A stretch of 64,000 nt of DNA from the NCBI GenBank assembly GCA_965117035.1, contig OZ220748.1:2542001-2606000 (forward strand), in the 5' to 3' direction. Source of the stretch: CAZENU01 sp965117035 (GTDB lineage: Bacteria > Chloroflexota > Dehalococcoidia > Lucifugimonadales > CAZENU01). The position numbers were made by a program, and so were the translations under genes. The notes under the pieces were generated by a model. That model was not told where the DNA came from and made no database searches. It saw only the letters and a program-made list of their open reading frames with translations. Shown here one piece after another: positions 22,450 to 32,108 of the stretch; within the stretch, counting starts at the first letter, position 1, and each line of letters starts with the position of its first letter.

Positions 22450-22580
22450 GTCGGTCTCCTCCAGCCGGGTAGTTCGGCCAGCCCGGCCGCGCGCGTCACA
22501 TCATACCCGGTGGGGCCGCCTGTACGCGGCGGCCGCAGAGACTACGAGCATGGCCGGCTCAGGTGTGTGGATGGTTTGCA

Positions 22581-24488
22581 TCATTCGGGCGGCCTTGCCT
22601 GGCCAAAGTCCGACCATCCCCAGCAGACGACGCTCCGATCGTGCCGTAGACCGCAGGTGTGGTCTCCACCGCTGCTGATGGCGACGAATCGCTCTCCCTC
22701 AGGGGGCGACGACTGGCCGGCTACGTCGTCGCCCCAGCAGATCGGTGAGCCATCCCCTCGGAGTCCGCAGGTGTGGGCGCCGCCGCTGCTGAGTGCAACC
22801 AGTTGCTCTCCCTCCGGAGGAGATGACTGGCCCCAGTGGTCGCCGCCCCAGCACACGGGCGTACCGTCGAGCCTCAAGGCACAGGTGTAGTATCCCCCAC
22901 TGCTGATAGAGGAGAACTTCTCGTCTTCAGGCGGGGACGTCTGGCCGAAGTCGAGCGTGGAATCGAACTCGCCCCAGCAGAAGGCGGTCCCGTCATGGCG
23001 AAGCGCGCAAGTGTGGCCTTCACCAGCGCTGACGGCCGTGAATCGTCCTTCCACCATCGGCATCGCCCTCTCGTATGAGTCCCAATCCCAGCAGCTGAGA
23101 GTGCCATCGTCACGGATGCCACAGGTTCGGCTGGGACGCTCCGATTTCCCGCCGGTTTCGACTGCGATGAAGCGGTGGTCCTGAGGCGGTGTTGCTGCCC
23201 TGACTTGGGCCCCACCCCAGCAGACCATCGAGCCGCCTCTGCGCAGCGCGCAAGTGTAGAAGGAACTGCTGATCGCGATGAAGTCCTCACCATCGTGTAG
23301 CCCTGACCCGAATGGTCGACTCGTTCCCGCTCCCCAGCAGGACACCTCGCCTCGGCTGATTCCGCAAGTACGTTGTCTCACGCTGCTGATGGCCGTGAAC
23401 TCCCCGTCCGGCGTTGAGGATGCATCGACTCCCCAGCAGGAAGGCGTGCCGTCCGTTCGGAGCGCGCAGACGTGATACGCGCCGGCGCTGATGGCCGTGA
23501 AGGGCCCACTATTCGGCGGTGGTACCTGACCGTGACCTACGCCTCTCTCTAGACTTTCTCGACCGTACCTGCGGGCTAGGCACCATGGGGAGCCATCATC
23601 GCGCAACCCGCACAGATAGCCGTGGCTGACGCTCATTGCATTCAAGCGGTCGGGTGTCACACGAGAATACCTGTCTGAAATAGCTACGTCTCCCCAACAG
23701 ATAAGAGCGCCGTCCTCGCGAAGTCCGCATGAATAGGGACCACTGACGTCTACGGCAGAATATCGCTCGCTATGCAGGGGCGATGACTCGCGGCTTCCGT
23801 CGTACCCCCAGCAAGCTATGGTCCCATCCTCTCTTCGGGCGCAGGTGTGGCTCCAGCCGGTGCTGATGGCTGTGAAACGCTCCCCTTCGGGCGGAGACGA
23901 CTGGCCGTGCTCATCCGACCCCCAACAGACGGCTGAGCCGTCCGTCCGGAGCGCACAGGTATGTTTGAGCTCGGTGCTGATGGCTGTGAAACGCTCCCCT
24001 TCGGGCGGAGACGACTGGCCGTGCTCATCCGACCCCCAGCAGACGGGCGAGCCGTCCGTCCGGAGGCCACAGGTATCTCTGCTCCCGCTGCTGATGGCTA
24101 TGAACCGTTGCCCTACAGGCGGCGATGACTGGCCGTACCGATCGTCGCCCCAGCAGACGACGTGGCCATCTGCGCGCAGGGCGCATGTGTGCAGCTCACC
24201 GCTGCTGATGTCGACGAACCGGTCGCCGTCTTCTAGCGGCCAGGGGTATGGGGTAGCCGTTGGTACCCGGGTCTGGGTAGGAACGGCAGTTGGCGTAGCC
24301 GTTGGCGCGGGTGTCGGCGGCGGGACAGAGGTGAGCGTAGCGGCCGGCGGGGTGTGGGTGGGCTGCGGGGCAGCTGTCGGCGCTGCGGTCTCGGCAGGCG
24401 CGTCGCCGAGACATGCGGTGGCGGCAGCTATCAGCGCGGCCGAGGCGACGAGTGCGAGAAATCTGGGTCCCAAAACGCCGGACGACAT
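22581..24488 (-). CDS. RCC1-like 14-repeat lipoprotein
   Basis: A 635-residue exported protein. The signal peptide ends in a lipobox (ATAC, Cys26), followed by about 65 residues rich in Thr and Pro, then 14 repeats of about 38 residues. Each has the form F-x-A-I-S-S-G-x-x-H-T-C-x-L-R-x-D-G-x-x-x-C-W-G, with two Cys per repeat, likely paired as disulfides. RCC1-type blades pack seven to a propeller, so 14 repeats would give two propellers. Repeats 2 and 3 are nearly identical in DNA over a 114-bp unit, a sign of recent internal duplication. It should be anchored on the outer face of the membrane; ligand unknown. Confidence 0.85.
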   Translation of the reverse strand: MSSGVLGPRFLALVASAALIAAATACLGDAPAETAAPTAAPQPTHTPPAATLTSVPPPTPAPTATPTAVPTQTRVPTATPYPWPLEDGDRFVDISSGELHTCALRADGHVVCWGDDRYGQSSPPVGQRFIAISSGSRDTCGLRTDGSPVCWGSDEHGQSSPPEGERFTAISTELKHTCALRTDGSAVCWGSDEHGQSSPPEGERFTAISTGWSHTCARREDGTIACWGYDGSRESSPLHSERYSAVDVSGPYSCGLREDGALICWGDVAISDRYSRVTPDRLNAMSVSHGYLCGLRDDGSPWCLARRYGRESLERGVGHGQVPPPNSGPFTAISAGAYHVCALRTDGTPSCWGVDASSTPDGEFTAISSVRQRTCGISRGEVSCWGAGTSRPFGSGLHDGEDFIAISSSFYTCALRRGGSMVCWGGAQVRAATPPQDHRFIAVETGGKSERPSRTCGIRDDGTLSCWDWDSYERAMPMVEGRFTAVSAGEGHTCALRHDGTAFCWGEFDSTLDFGQTSPPEDEKFSSISSGGYYTCALRLDGTPVCWGGDHWGQSSPPEGEQLVALSSGGAHTCGLRGDGSPICWGDDVAGQSSPPEGERFVAISSGGDHTCGLRHDRSVVCWGWSDFGQARPPE

Positions 24489-24642
24489 CCGGTCCCCCCG
24501 TCCTTCGAGGTTCTGTCCAAGGCTACTCTAGCCGGGTGACGGTCCCTGTCAATGCCTCGGAGTCCGAGGCAGGTCCCGGGCTGGTTGGATCGACCGCGCG
24601 CGACGGGTGCGGCGCGGGCATCGCACTGCGCCGCCCGACGGG

Positions 24643-25788
24643 CTATCCGCCGGGGATGTAGAGGCTCCGGTCGGCGACGGGGAGCGATACGCGGGCGCCG
24701 CCCGCCAGGTGCGAGTGTGCGATGCCGAACTGGGCCTCGACGGCCTGCATGGTCACGTCGATGTTGCCGTCGGTGCGAACGCCGGTCTCGAGCTCCTGGA
24801 TGATGTTGCGTATGGTGGTGACGGTGGGGCCCTCGCCCTCGGGGTGGATGATCGTCTCGGTGGGCCCGGAGTCGCCGCCGTTCCGGCGGACGCGGAAGTC
24901 GGCGCCGTTGCCCCAGGCGTAGGCGCGTCCCTCGGCGCCGTGCACTTCGACGTCGAAGCCGCCGGGTCGGGGCACGAAGAGTCCCTCGGCGCCGTTCGCG
25001 TAGCCGATGCGGAAGAAGTCGACGTACGGGTCCGCGATCTCCTGGCCGGGGGGCGGCACGAAGCGGTGGCCGTCCGGGTCGTAGTCGGGCAGCGGCAGCG
25101 GCAGGCGGGTGCTCAGCGTCTTGCCGTCGCGGGGGCCGCCGCGGCTGTCGCCCGGGTCGAGCGGTTCGCCCTTCTCGACGAGGCGTCCCTCTACCCAGAC
25201 CGGCGCCGGGTCTCCGAGCAGCATCTGGACGGCGTCGATGGTGTGGGGATGGTGCTTGATCAGGTCGGTGACCTGGTACATCGTCGCGAAGAGGGGTTTC
25301 CCTATGTCGCCGCGGACGACGGCGTCGCGGAGCTTCTTGTATCCGTCGTGGTGTCGTCGCATGGCGCCCCAGTTGAAGGCGACGTTGTTGCGCCGGCAGG
25401 CGTCGGCGATGCGGTCGGCCTCCTCGAGCGAGGCGCACAGGCCCTTCTCGGAGTAGATGCCGCGCACGCCGTTCTCGGCCGCGAAGATCAGGGGCTCGGC
25501 GCGCGCGAACGACGGCGTGGTGACGCTGACGATGTCGGGCCGCTCCTTCTCGATCATCCGGCGGTAGTCCAGGTAGGTGTTGTCTACGCCGAAGCGGCGC
25601 GCGAAGTGGCCCATCCGGTCGGCGCCGCGGTTGGCGACGGCGACGACCTCGGTCTGCTCGATGGCCTGGTAGGCGCTGAAGTGGGCGTAGGGCTTGTCGA
25701 AGCGGTTGGTGAGGGGGGTCTCGTCCTCCATGAGGCCGCCCATGCGGCCGGTCCCGATGATCGCGACCCTGTAGCTCGGTTTGGGCAT
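24643..25788 (-). CDS. Gfo/Idh/MocA-family oxidoreductase
   Basis: A 381-residue NAD(P)-dependent dehydrogenase-like protein. The N-terminal Rossmann fold begins Y-R-V-A-I-I-G-T-G-R-M-G-G, with a second conserved stretch D-I-V-S-V-T-T-P-S near 90 and E-K-G-L-C-A-S at about 117-123, the usual EKP position (here EKG, so the catalytic lysine is kept but the proline is not). The C-terminal alpha/beta domain ends with V-E-A-Q-F-G-I-A-H-S-H. Substrate unknown, probably a sugar or cyclitol. It stands alone between divergent neighbours. Confidence 0.85.
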   Translation of the reverse strand: MPKPSYRVAIIGTGRMGGLMEDETPLTNRFDKPYAHFSAYQAIEQTEVVAVANRGADRMGHFARRFGVDNTYLDYRRMIEKERPDIVSVTTPSFARAEPLIFAAENGVRGIYSEKGLCASLEEADRIADACRRNNVAFNWGAMRRHHDGYKKLRDAVVRGDIGKPLFATMYQVTDLIKHHPHTIDAVQMLLGDPAPVWVEGRLVEKGEPLDPGDSRGGPRDGKTLSTRLPLPLPDYDPDGHRFVPPPGQEIADPYVDFFRIGYANGAEGLFVPRPGGFDVEVHGAEGRAYAWGNGADFRVRRNGGDSGPTETIIHPEGEGPTVTTIRNIIQELETGVRTDGNIDVTMQAVEAQFGIAHSHLAGGARVSLPVADRSLYIPGG

Positions 25789-25941
25789 CGTGGTTGTCTC
25801 CGCTGTTGGGATTGGTGTTCGGGCTGCTTGCGGCCGGGACTACTGTATCAGGCGCGGCCGGCGTCCGCATGAGTCGTCGCGCCGGCTGCTTTGTCCTATA
25901 CTTGGCTCGACCGAGACTTGGCCAGGGAGTGCGAGGAGCGA

Positions 25942-26781
25942 TTGAGGACCGTTGCAGTCGTCCTGCTGACCGCGTGGACCGCGGCCGTCGCGGCCTGCGG
26001 CGGCGGGAGCGCGCCCACGCCGACGCCGCTGCCGACGATTCCGGCGGTCGGGTTCACGCCGGGGATCGAGGTGCTGGCCGACCGCTACTACGAGGCGCTC
26101 AACGCGGGCAACATCAACGTGGTCGTGACCCTGCTCGACCAGAATGTCGTGCTTACGGACGACGAGGGGCAGGTAGTCGGCAAGGCGGACGTGATAGCGC
26201 GGCTGATCGCGGGCTTCTCGTCGTTCGCGAAGTACGCCTACTCGGACGCCCGGATTGAGGTCAACAGCTTCTTCGGGAACCACACGTACGAGGTCGACCC
26301 GGAGCGCGACACGGGCCTGTTCCCCCTTGCGTCCGGGCCGATCGAGCTGGTCGCGCAGGACGGCAGGATCACCTTCATCAACTTTGGCGCGGCGGCCGAG
26401 CCCGCGGCCGCGCGGCCGACCGCCGAGCCGACTCCGACAGCCGCCGCGGAGGGAGACCCGGAGACGTTGACAGCGCTCAAGCAGCTCGCGTTCGAGTACT
26501 GGATCGCGTTCAACGAGTACGACGTGGAGAAGGTGCTGTCATACCTGGAGGAGTCGTACCGGGCGGAGCGGGCGGAGGAGATCGCGGCTGAGATCGAGCA
26601 GCTCGACCTCTTCGACGTCACGCTGGGCGTGAGCGAGCGGAGCGCGCCGACGCTGCTGAGTCCCACGGAGGGCGAGATGATGCTCAACGTCCGGGAGCCG
26701 CTGGGCACGCGGAAGTACCGGGTGGGGTTCGTGATGGTCGAGGGCGAGTGGAGGATCAGCTTCGTCGGCGAGATCGAGTAG
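25942..26781 (+). CDS. Lipoprotein with two NTF2-like domains
   Basis: A protein of about 279 residues. A TTG start at 25942 follows GAGGAG and gives a clean signal peptide with lipobox A-V-A-A-C; the longer frame from 25891 would add an Arg/Glu-rich stretch before the signal. After a Pro/Thr linker come two SnoaL/NTF2-like domains (about 35-135 and 160-279), each beginning with a Y-Y-E-A-L-N-A-G-N or Y-W-I-A-F-N-E-Y-D helix. Such domains form a cone-shaped ligand pocket. It precedes an ABC transporter operon on the same strand but is separated from it by 193 nt with its own promoter. Confidence 0.75.
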   Translation: MRTVAVVLLTAWTAAVAACGGGSAPTPTPLPTIPAVGFTPGIEVLADRYYEALNAGNINVVVTLLDQNVVLTDDEGQVVGKADVIARLIAGFSSFAKYAYSDARIEVNSFFGNHTYEVDPERDTGLFPLASGPIELVAQDGRITFINFGAAAEPAAARPTAEPTPTAAAEGDPETLTALKQLAFEYWIAFNEYDVEKVLSYLEESYRAERAEEIAAEIEQLDLFDVTLGVSERSAPTLLSPTEGEMMLNVREPLGTRKYRVGFVMVEGEWRISFVGEIE

Positions 26782-26829
26782 GGCCGGGGGGCGGCAGCTC
26801 TGAAGGCTTGAGTGGCGGGGACTCGCCTG

Positions 26830-26859
26830 TTGTGTCGATTGTGTGGATTCTCATATAAT
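26830..26859 (+). promoter_or_regulatory. Sigma70-type promoter of the MacB-like ABC operon
   Basis: A perfect -10 hexamer TATAAT (26854-26859) is preceded by TTGTGT (26830-26835) with an 18-bp spacer. Transcription would start near 26866, giving an untranslated leader of about 110 nt before the ATG at 26975. Confidence 0.55.
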
Positions 26860-26974
26860 CCCGCAGGGTTGCAGGCGACGGTCCCGGAGCCTCCGCAGGC
26901 GCCGGCGGCGGCGGACATCGAAGCGTCTGTCGGCCGAACTGAAGCGGCAGAGGACCCGAATACGCGGATAGACC

Positions 26975-27685
26975 ATGTCGAACGAATCAACGGCCCCTGT
27001 AGTCCTCGCGAGGGACGTGCACAAGACGTACCACTTCGGCGAAGTGGAGGTGCAGGTGCTGAAGGGCGTGAGCCTGGAGGTGCAACGGGGCGAGATGGTC
27101 GCGATCATGGGGCCGAGCGGCGGCGGCAAGACGACGCTGCTCAACTGCCTCTCCGGCCTGGACGACGTCGACTCCGGGGTCATCACGATCTCCGGGTCCG
27201 ACCTGGGCGACATGAACGACCGCGAGAAGACGCGCTTCCGGGCGACCCGGATGGGTTACATCTTCCAGTCGTTCAACCTGCTGCCCGTGCTGACCGCGCT
27301 GGAGAACGTGGAGATGCCCCTGCTGGTCACGGGCTTCCCGGAGAAGGAGGCCCGCGCGAAGGCGCTGGAGGCGCTGGGGCTCGTCGGGCTGTCGGAGCGC
27401 ACCGGCCACTACCCGGCGCAGATGTCCGGGGGACAGCAGCAGCGCGTGACGATCGCCCGAGCGCTGGTGAACCGGCCTGAGATCGTCTGGGCGGACGAGC
27501 CGACGGGCAACCTGGACAGCGAGAACGCCGGCGAGGTGATGGACCTGCTGATCCGGCTGAACAAGGAGCTCGACGAGACGTTCGTCATCGTGACGCACTC
27601 GGACGAGGTGGCGGAGATGTCGCACCGCACGGTGCGGATGCGCGACGGGCTCATCGTCGACGACGGCACGGGAAGCACGGCCTAG
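26975..27685 (+). CDS. ABC transporter ATP-binding protein, LolD/MacB type
   Basis: A 236-residue ATPase with Walker A (GPSGGGKTTLL, about 45-55), Q-loop (FQSFNLLPVLTALENVEMPL), signature Q-M-S-G-G-Q-Q-Q-R-V-T-I-A-R, and Walker B with W-A-D-E-P-T-G-N-L-D. The sequence matches the MacB/LolD/FtsE-type group that energises FtsX-like permeases in lipoprotein release, efflux or mechanotransmission rather than classic import. The permease gene follows after 6 nt. Confidence 0.92.
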   Translation: MSNESTAPVVLARDVHKTYHFGEVEVQVLKGVSLEVQRGEMVAIMGPSGGGKTTLLNCLSGLDDVDSGVITISGSDLGDMNDREKTRFRATRMGYIFQSFNLLPVLTALENVEMPLLVTGFPEKEARAKALEALGLVGLSERTGHYPAQMSGGQQQRVTIARALVNRPEIVWADEPTGNLDSENAGEVMDLLIRLNKELDETFVIVTHSDEVAEMSHRTVRMRDGLIVDDGTGSTA

Positions 27686-27691
27686 CGCGTC

Positions 27692-30600
27692 ATGGACGAG
27701 CTGTTCGGGGCGCCGATCACGAGCATAGCGGCCGTGCTTGCGGCCCTCTTCGGACTCGCCGTCGCGTTCCTGGCGTTCATACGGGTGCGCAGCCCGATCC
27801 TCGTCCGCATGGCGTTCCGAAACGTGCTCCGGCGGCCGGGACAGAGCCTGCTGATTCTCACGGGCCTCATGCTGGCGACGGCGATCATCTCGAGCGCGTT
27901 CACCATCGGGGACTCGGTAACCTACAGCATCAAGAAGAACGCCGCGGCGTCGCTCCTCGCCCTGGACGAGCTGCTCGTGGTGGACGAGGACTCGCCGGTC
28001 TGGGAAGGACGCGCCCTGCCGGACGGATTCCCGGAGAGCGTCTTCGAGGAGCTGGCGCCGGCCCTTGACGCCGACGCGGACATCGACGGCGTGCTGCCCG
28101 CGCTGACGGAGGACGTGGCGGTCATCAACAGGGCGAGCCGGCAGTTCGAGGCGGCGTCGATGCTGGCGGGGCTCGACCCGCGGCGCGCGGCGGCCTTCCA
28201 CGAGCTGCTCGACACAGGCGGCGCGCCGATTGACCTCGCCTCCCTGGGGGCCAACGAGGTCTACATCACGAAGGACGGCGCCGAAGCGCTGCGGGCGGAA
28301 CGCGGGAGCGTGCTCGACGTGTCGCTGGGGCCGGGCGCGCCGACGGCGGTCACGGTGCGCGCCGTGGTGGACGGGTCGTACGTCGTGCAGCAGGGCACCG
28401 ACGTCGTCCTGATGGCGTCGCTCTCGGCCGTCCAGGAGCTGCTCGGCCGTCCGGGCGAGCTCTCCGCGGTGCTCATCTCGAACCGCGGCGACGTGTTCGG
28501 CGGCGTGGGCCTGACGGACACGGTGATCGAGCGCTACAGGGACCATCCGGCGGTCGGCGGCAACGGGCTGGAGCTGGTGGGCGTCAAGCGGGACGTGATC
28601 GACCTGGCTAACGAGATCGGTGGGGTGTTCGTCTCCATCTTCACGACGTTCGGCCTGTTCTCGATCGGCGTGGGCCTTCTGCTGATCTTCCTGATCTTCT
28701 CGATGCTGGCGGCGGAGCGCAAGAGCGAGATGGGGATGGCGCGGGCCGTGGGCATGCAGCGTCATCACCTTGTGCGCATGTTCACGGTGGAGGGCGCGAT
28801 TTACGGCATCGGCTCGGCGATCGTGGGCGCGGTGATCGGGGTCGGGCTGGGCCTCGTCCTGGTGGAGGTCGTATCGGCGATCATCAGCCAGTCGGTCGAG
28901 GGCTTCTCGTTCACGCCCCACGTCCGGCCCGTGAGCTTCCTGTCGGCGTTCCTGGCCGGCAGCGTGCTCACGTTCGTCACCGTCATCCTCTCGGCGCGGC
29001 GCATCAGCCGGCTGAACATCGTGCGCGCCGTCCGGAACCTGCCCGAACCCCAGGTCGAAGGCTCCCGGCGCGGACCGCTGCTGCGCGCCGGGGCGGTGAT
29101 CGTGTTTGGCGTGCTGGTGCTGGTGGCCGCATTCCTGGCGGCCCACCTGCCCTTCTTCGGACTCGGTCTCTCCCTGATCGCGCTCGGGATCGCGATGGTG
29201 CTGCGCGCAATGGGCGTGCCTTCGCGCTGGGTCTTCACAGGCGCCGGCCTGTTCCTGGTCGTCTACTGGCTGATCCCCCACAGCGTCCTGAAGTCGGCAA
29301 AGTCGGACTTCACGGAGGACATGTCCGGGTTCTTCCTGATCGGGACCTTCCTGGTAGCGGGCGCCGTGCTCGTGACGGTCAACAACGCCCCGGTCGTGCT
29401 GGCCCTGATGAGCAAGACCGTGGGCCGGATCCGGCGGTACTCACCGGTGGTCAAGTCGGCCGTGTCGTACCCGCTGCAGTCCCGGAGCCGGACGGGCCTG
29501 TCGCTCGCGATGTTCGCGATCGTGATCTTTTCGGTGACCGTGATGGCGACGTTCGTGGACGTGCTGGACAACCTGCTGGACAACCATGAGCGGATCGGGG
29601 GCGGCTACGAGGTGATCGGCTTTGTGGGCGCCAACCTGAACCCCATCGACGACCTGGGAGCCGCGGTGAAAGCCAACCCGGACCTGGGCTTCGTCGAGCG
29701 CGTCGACGGGGCTCCCTCCGTCGGGACATTCCACACGGTCGACAAGGCGGACGCGCGGCTGGTATCCGACCCCGCCGGCGAGTACGCGGACACGACGGTG
29801 ACCGGCGTCGGCGACGACTTCTTCGCGACGAACGGGTTCGGCATCGCGCTGGCCGCGCCCGAGTACACGGGGGGAGGCGGTCCCGACAGCGCGGCGGTGT
29901 GGCGCGCCGTGAGGGAGAATCCGGGGCTGGCCATAGTGAGCGCCACGATCGTGCCGACGCGCAATGCGTCCGGGTTCGCGCTGACCTCGGACCGGTTCAC
30001 GCTGGACGGCGTGGAGGGCCTGCTCATCGAGAACGACGACATGGAGCCGGTGCGGATTATGGTGCGCGACCTGGAGGGCGGCGGCACGCTGGAGCTGACG
30101 GTCGTCGGGGTGCTGGACACACTCGCTTCGACCGGGCCGATGCCCGTGGGCTTCTACGTCTCCAACGAGACCCTGGGCCGCGAGGTGAATGCGACACAGC
30201 TCTTCTTCAACGTCGAGGAGGGCTTCGACGACCCGGCCGGCACGATAGAGGCGGCCTTCTTCCAGAACGGGGTCGCGACGCTGGACCTGGACGAGTCGAT
30301 TGAAGAAGCGCAGGCGTCGCAGAAGGCGCTGTTCAACCTGATGATCGGGTTCATGTCGCTGGGCCTGCTCGTGGGCATCGCCGCCCTCGGAGTCATCAGC
30401 GCGCGGACCGTGGTGGAACGGCGACACGGGATCGGCGTGCTGCGGGCGATCGGCTTCTCGCCCGGGATGGTGCAGCTCAGCTTCATCGCGGAGGCATCGT
30501 TTCTCTCGCTGCTCGGCATCGGGCTCGGCCTCGGGCTGGGCCTGGTATCGTCCATCGAGCTGATCGACGAGATGCGGCTGGACGAGCCTGAGGTGGAGTT

Positions 30601-30727
30601 CGTGCTGCCGTGGATGAAGATCATCCTGATCTCGGTCGGGGCGTACTTCTTCTCGCTGCTCACGACGGTGCTGCCCGCGCGGCAGGCGGCCTCGATCGCG
30701 CCCGCGGAGGCGCTCCGGTACGAGTAG
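27692..30727 (+). CDS. FtsX/MacB-type ABC permease
   Basis: A 1011-residue permease with about ten membrane helices arranged as two FtsX-like halves: N-terminal helices at about 10-28 and 50-70, an extracellular region, three helices (about 310-440) with the M-A-R-A-V-G-M-Q-R-H-H motif, then a second half with a large extracellular domain (about 620-860) and a final FtsX domain with G-V-L-R-A-I-G-F-S-P-G and L-P-A-R-Q-A-A-S-I-A-P-A-E-A-L-R-Y-E. Two pairs of helices in the middle (about 470-570) are extra. Partner of the ATPase upstream; cargo unknown. Confidence 0.9.
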   Translation: MDELFGAPITSIAAVLAALFGLAVAFLAFIRVRSPILVRMAFRNVLRRPGQSLLILTGLMLATAIISSAFTIGDSVTYSIKKNAAASLLALDELLVVDEDSPVWEGRALPDGFPESVFEELAPALDADADIDGVLPALTEDVAVINRASRQFEAASMLAGLDPRRAAAFHELLDTGGAPIDLASLGANEVYITKDGAEALRAERGSVLDVSLGPGAPTAVTVRAVVDGSYVVQQGTDVVLMASLSAVQELLGRPGELSAVLISNRGDVFGGVGLTDTVIERYRDHPAVGGNGLELVGVKRDVIDLANEIGGVFVSIFTTFGLFSIGVGLLLIFLIFSMLAAERKSEMGMARAVGMQRHHLVRMFTVEGAIYGIGSAIVGAVIGVGLGLVLVEVVSAIISQSVEGFSFTPHVRPVSFLSAFLAGSVLTFVTVILSARRISRLNIVRAVRNLPEPQVEGSRRGPLLRAGAVIVFGVLVLVAAFLAAHLPFFGLGLSLIALGIAMVLRAMGVPSRWVFTGAGLFLVVYWLIPHSVLKSAKSDFTEDMSGFFLIGTFLVAGAVLVTVNNAPVVLALMSKTVGRIRRYSPVVKSAVSYPLQSRSRTGLSLAMFAIVIFSVTVMATFVDVLDNLLDNHERIGGGYEVIGFVGANLNPIDDLGAAVKANPDLGFVERVDGAPSVGTFHTVDKADARLVSDPAGEYADTTVTGVGDDFFATNGFGIALAAPEYTGGGGPDSAAVWRAVRENPGLAIVSATIVPTRNASGFALTSDRFTLDGVEGLLIENDDMEPVRIMVRDLEGGGTLELTVVGVLDTLASTGPMPVGFYVSNETLGREVNATQLFFNVEEGFDDPAGTIEAAFFQNGVATLDLDESIEEAQASQKALFNLMIGFMSLGLLVGIAALGVISARTVVERRHGIGVLRAIGFSPGMVQLSFIAEASFLSLLGIGLGLGLGLVSSIELIDEMRLDEPEVEFVLPWMKIILISVGAYFFSLLTTVLPARQAASIAPAEALRYE

Positions 30728-30737
30728 CCGCGGCAAG

Positions 30738-30808
30738 AGGCTCTCTTCTCCTCCCTCCCTGACGAGAGGGAGCTAGAGGGAGGCGGCGTCAAGTGCGGTC
30801 ACCCTCAC
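30738..30808. repeat. First copy of a tandem intergenic repeat, interrupted by IS481
   Basis: TCTTCTCCTCCCTCC-CTGACGAGAGGG-AGCTAGAGGGAGG-CGGCGTCAAGTGCGGTCACCCTCAC ends abruptly at the IS481 left end. The continuation (CCCAGCCCTCTCCCG) is found directly after the element's right end at 32112. Two more copies of the same unit follow at 32109-32290. Confidence 0.8.
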
Positions 30809-32108
30809 TGTGCAACCGGGGACATGGGTAACACCTAAACCGGGCACTTGGGTAACAGTTTGGTAGGGGTATGCAGCACATGACCGGTGTGGTCGTCCAA
30901 CAGCCCGATGCTGAGCGGGCCATAGATGACCGTCCAGTACCTGGGGTCCTGCTGCACCAGCCCGACCGGCTCACCCTTGAGCGCCTCGCTCAGGTAGACC
31001 AGTCCTCCGTTCCACTTGATCTGGCCGTTCGTTCTCACCCTTCGGACCGTGACTCCGCTTGCGTACTCTGGCGACTCTGCGCGTCGGGGATACTCCCGGT
31101 GCGACGGTCGGTACACGCTAGATGGAGGCTGCTGGCCAAGCGCCTCGTGCGGCCGCACCTCGTTGTAGTCGTTCCTGAAGGTGTCGAACGCCCTCTGCTG
31201 GCTCCGCTCGTTCGGCTGCGGCGGGGACGCCGTCTCCTCATCGAGCGTTCTGTGAAACCTCTCCTGCCTGCCGTTCTGCTCCGGGTGGCCGGGTTCGATG
31301 CGCTCCGGGATGATCCCCAGCTTGATCCACCAGATCGACAGAGTCGTCAGCCCTCCCAGACCGACGCTGGCGAACGGCGGGCCGTTGTCGGTGCGGATCG
31401 TCCGAGGAAGTCCGTACTCCCGAAACACTCTGTCGATCACCCGTCGCACCTGAGCTGTCCTCGGCTGGGCCAGACCGGCGCACGCCAGCAGGTAGCGCGA
31501 CGCCGCGTCCTGGACGGTAAGCGGGTCGACCCGCTTACCGTCGCCGGTGCGGAACCACCCCTTGAAGTCTATGCACCACACGTCGTTGGCATCTATCGCC
31601 TCGGCGAACGGCTCGCTCCACGGGGCGGTGCTCCTGCGGCGGCGCCTCCGCTTGACCAGGCCGGCCTGGTCAAGGATCGCCCCTGCGGTGCTCGGAGCCG
31701 GCCATGGCGTATCGGGAGCCTCAGCTCGCAGCCAGGCCACCAGCTTCTTGGGACCCCACGTCGGACGGGCTCGCTTAGCCTCGATCAACCGCCTTGCCAC
31801 CTCAGGGCTCGTCGCGTTCGGATGCGAGTGCGGTGCGCTGATACGGTCGCCCAGACCCTCGTAGCCGTCCTCCTTGAATCGGTTGATCCGCTTGTAGCCC
31901 GTCTTCCGGCTGATCCCGAATCGGCGGCACAGCTCCGAAACGGACTCTTCCCCCATCGACCACCTCTCTATGAACACTCTCTGCTCACAGGCCGCGCTAG
32001 ACTCGTTCCAGGGCATCGCATGACTCCTCATAAGAATTGCTCCTATTTTGGAATAATGTGTTACCCAGGTGCCCGGTCTACCTGTTACCAATGTACCCGG
32101 TCTGTACC
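30809..32108. mobile_element. IS481-family insertion sequence
   Basis: The element is about 1300 bp. Its ends (30811-30857 and, inverted, 32059-32106) are long imperfect inverted repeats, each holding two tandem sites of the form ACCGGG-ACAT-GGGTAACA and ACCGGGCAC-TGGGTAACA, probably two transposase binding sites. CAC at 30806-30808 and 32109-32111 could be a 3-bp target duplication, deduced by comparison with the uninterrupted repeat copy near 32210. It holds one complete minus-strand transposase gene. Confidence 0.85.
30835..32031 (-). CDS. IS481-family transposase
   Basis: A protein of about 398 residues. It has an N-terminal HTH (SVSELCRRFGISRKTGYKRI), a linker with R-P-T-W-G-P-K-K-L, and an rve integrase core: D in W-C-I-D-F-K-G-W-F, D in R-T-D-N-G-P-P-F, and E in N-G-R-Q-E-R-F-H-R-T-L. 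The C-terminal beta domain ends V-L-H-T-P-T-K-L-L-P. ATG 32031 or 32016 are both possible starts; the frame upstream runs through the inverted repeat. No frameshift, so likely functional. The stop overlaps the inner part of the left terminal repeat. Confidence 0.9.
   Translation of the reverse strand: MRSHAMPWNESSAACEQRVFIERWSMGEESVSELCRRFGISRKTGYKRINRFKEDGYEGLGDRISAPHSHPNATSPEVARRLIEAKRARPTWGPKKLVAWLRAEAPDTPWPAPSTAGAILDQAGLVKRRRRRRSTAPWSEPFAEAIDANDVWCIDFKGWFRTGDGKRVDPLTVQDAASRYLLACAGLAQPRTAQVRRVIDRVFREYGLPRTIRTDNGPPFASVGLGGLTTLSIWWIKLGIIPERIEPGHPEQNGRQERFHRTLDEETASPPQPNERSQQRAFDTFRNDYNEVRPHEALGQQPPSSVYRPSHREYPRRAESPEYASGVTVRRVRTNGQIKWNGGLVYLSEALKGEPVGLVQQDPRYWTVIYGPLSIGLLDDHTGHVLHTPTKLLPKCPV

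Noticed and set aside
25891..25941. Extended N-terminus of the NTF2-like lipoprotein
   Set aside because: It would place a charged 17-residue segment before the signal peptide, while TTG 25942 has a proper GAGGAG site.
26987..29281. A 764-residue minus-strand open frame
   Set aside because: Exact antisense shadow of the ABC ATPase and permease genes; no ribosome binding site and biased composition.
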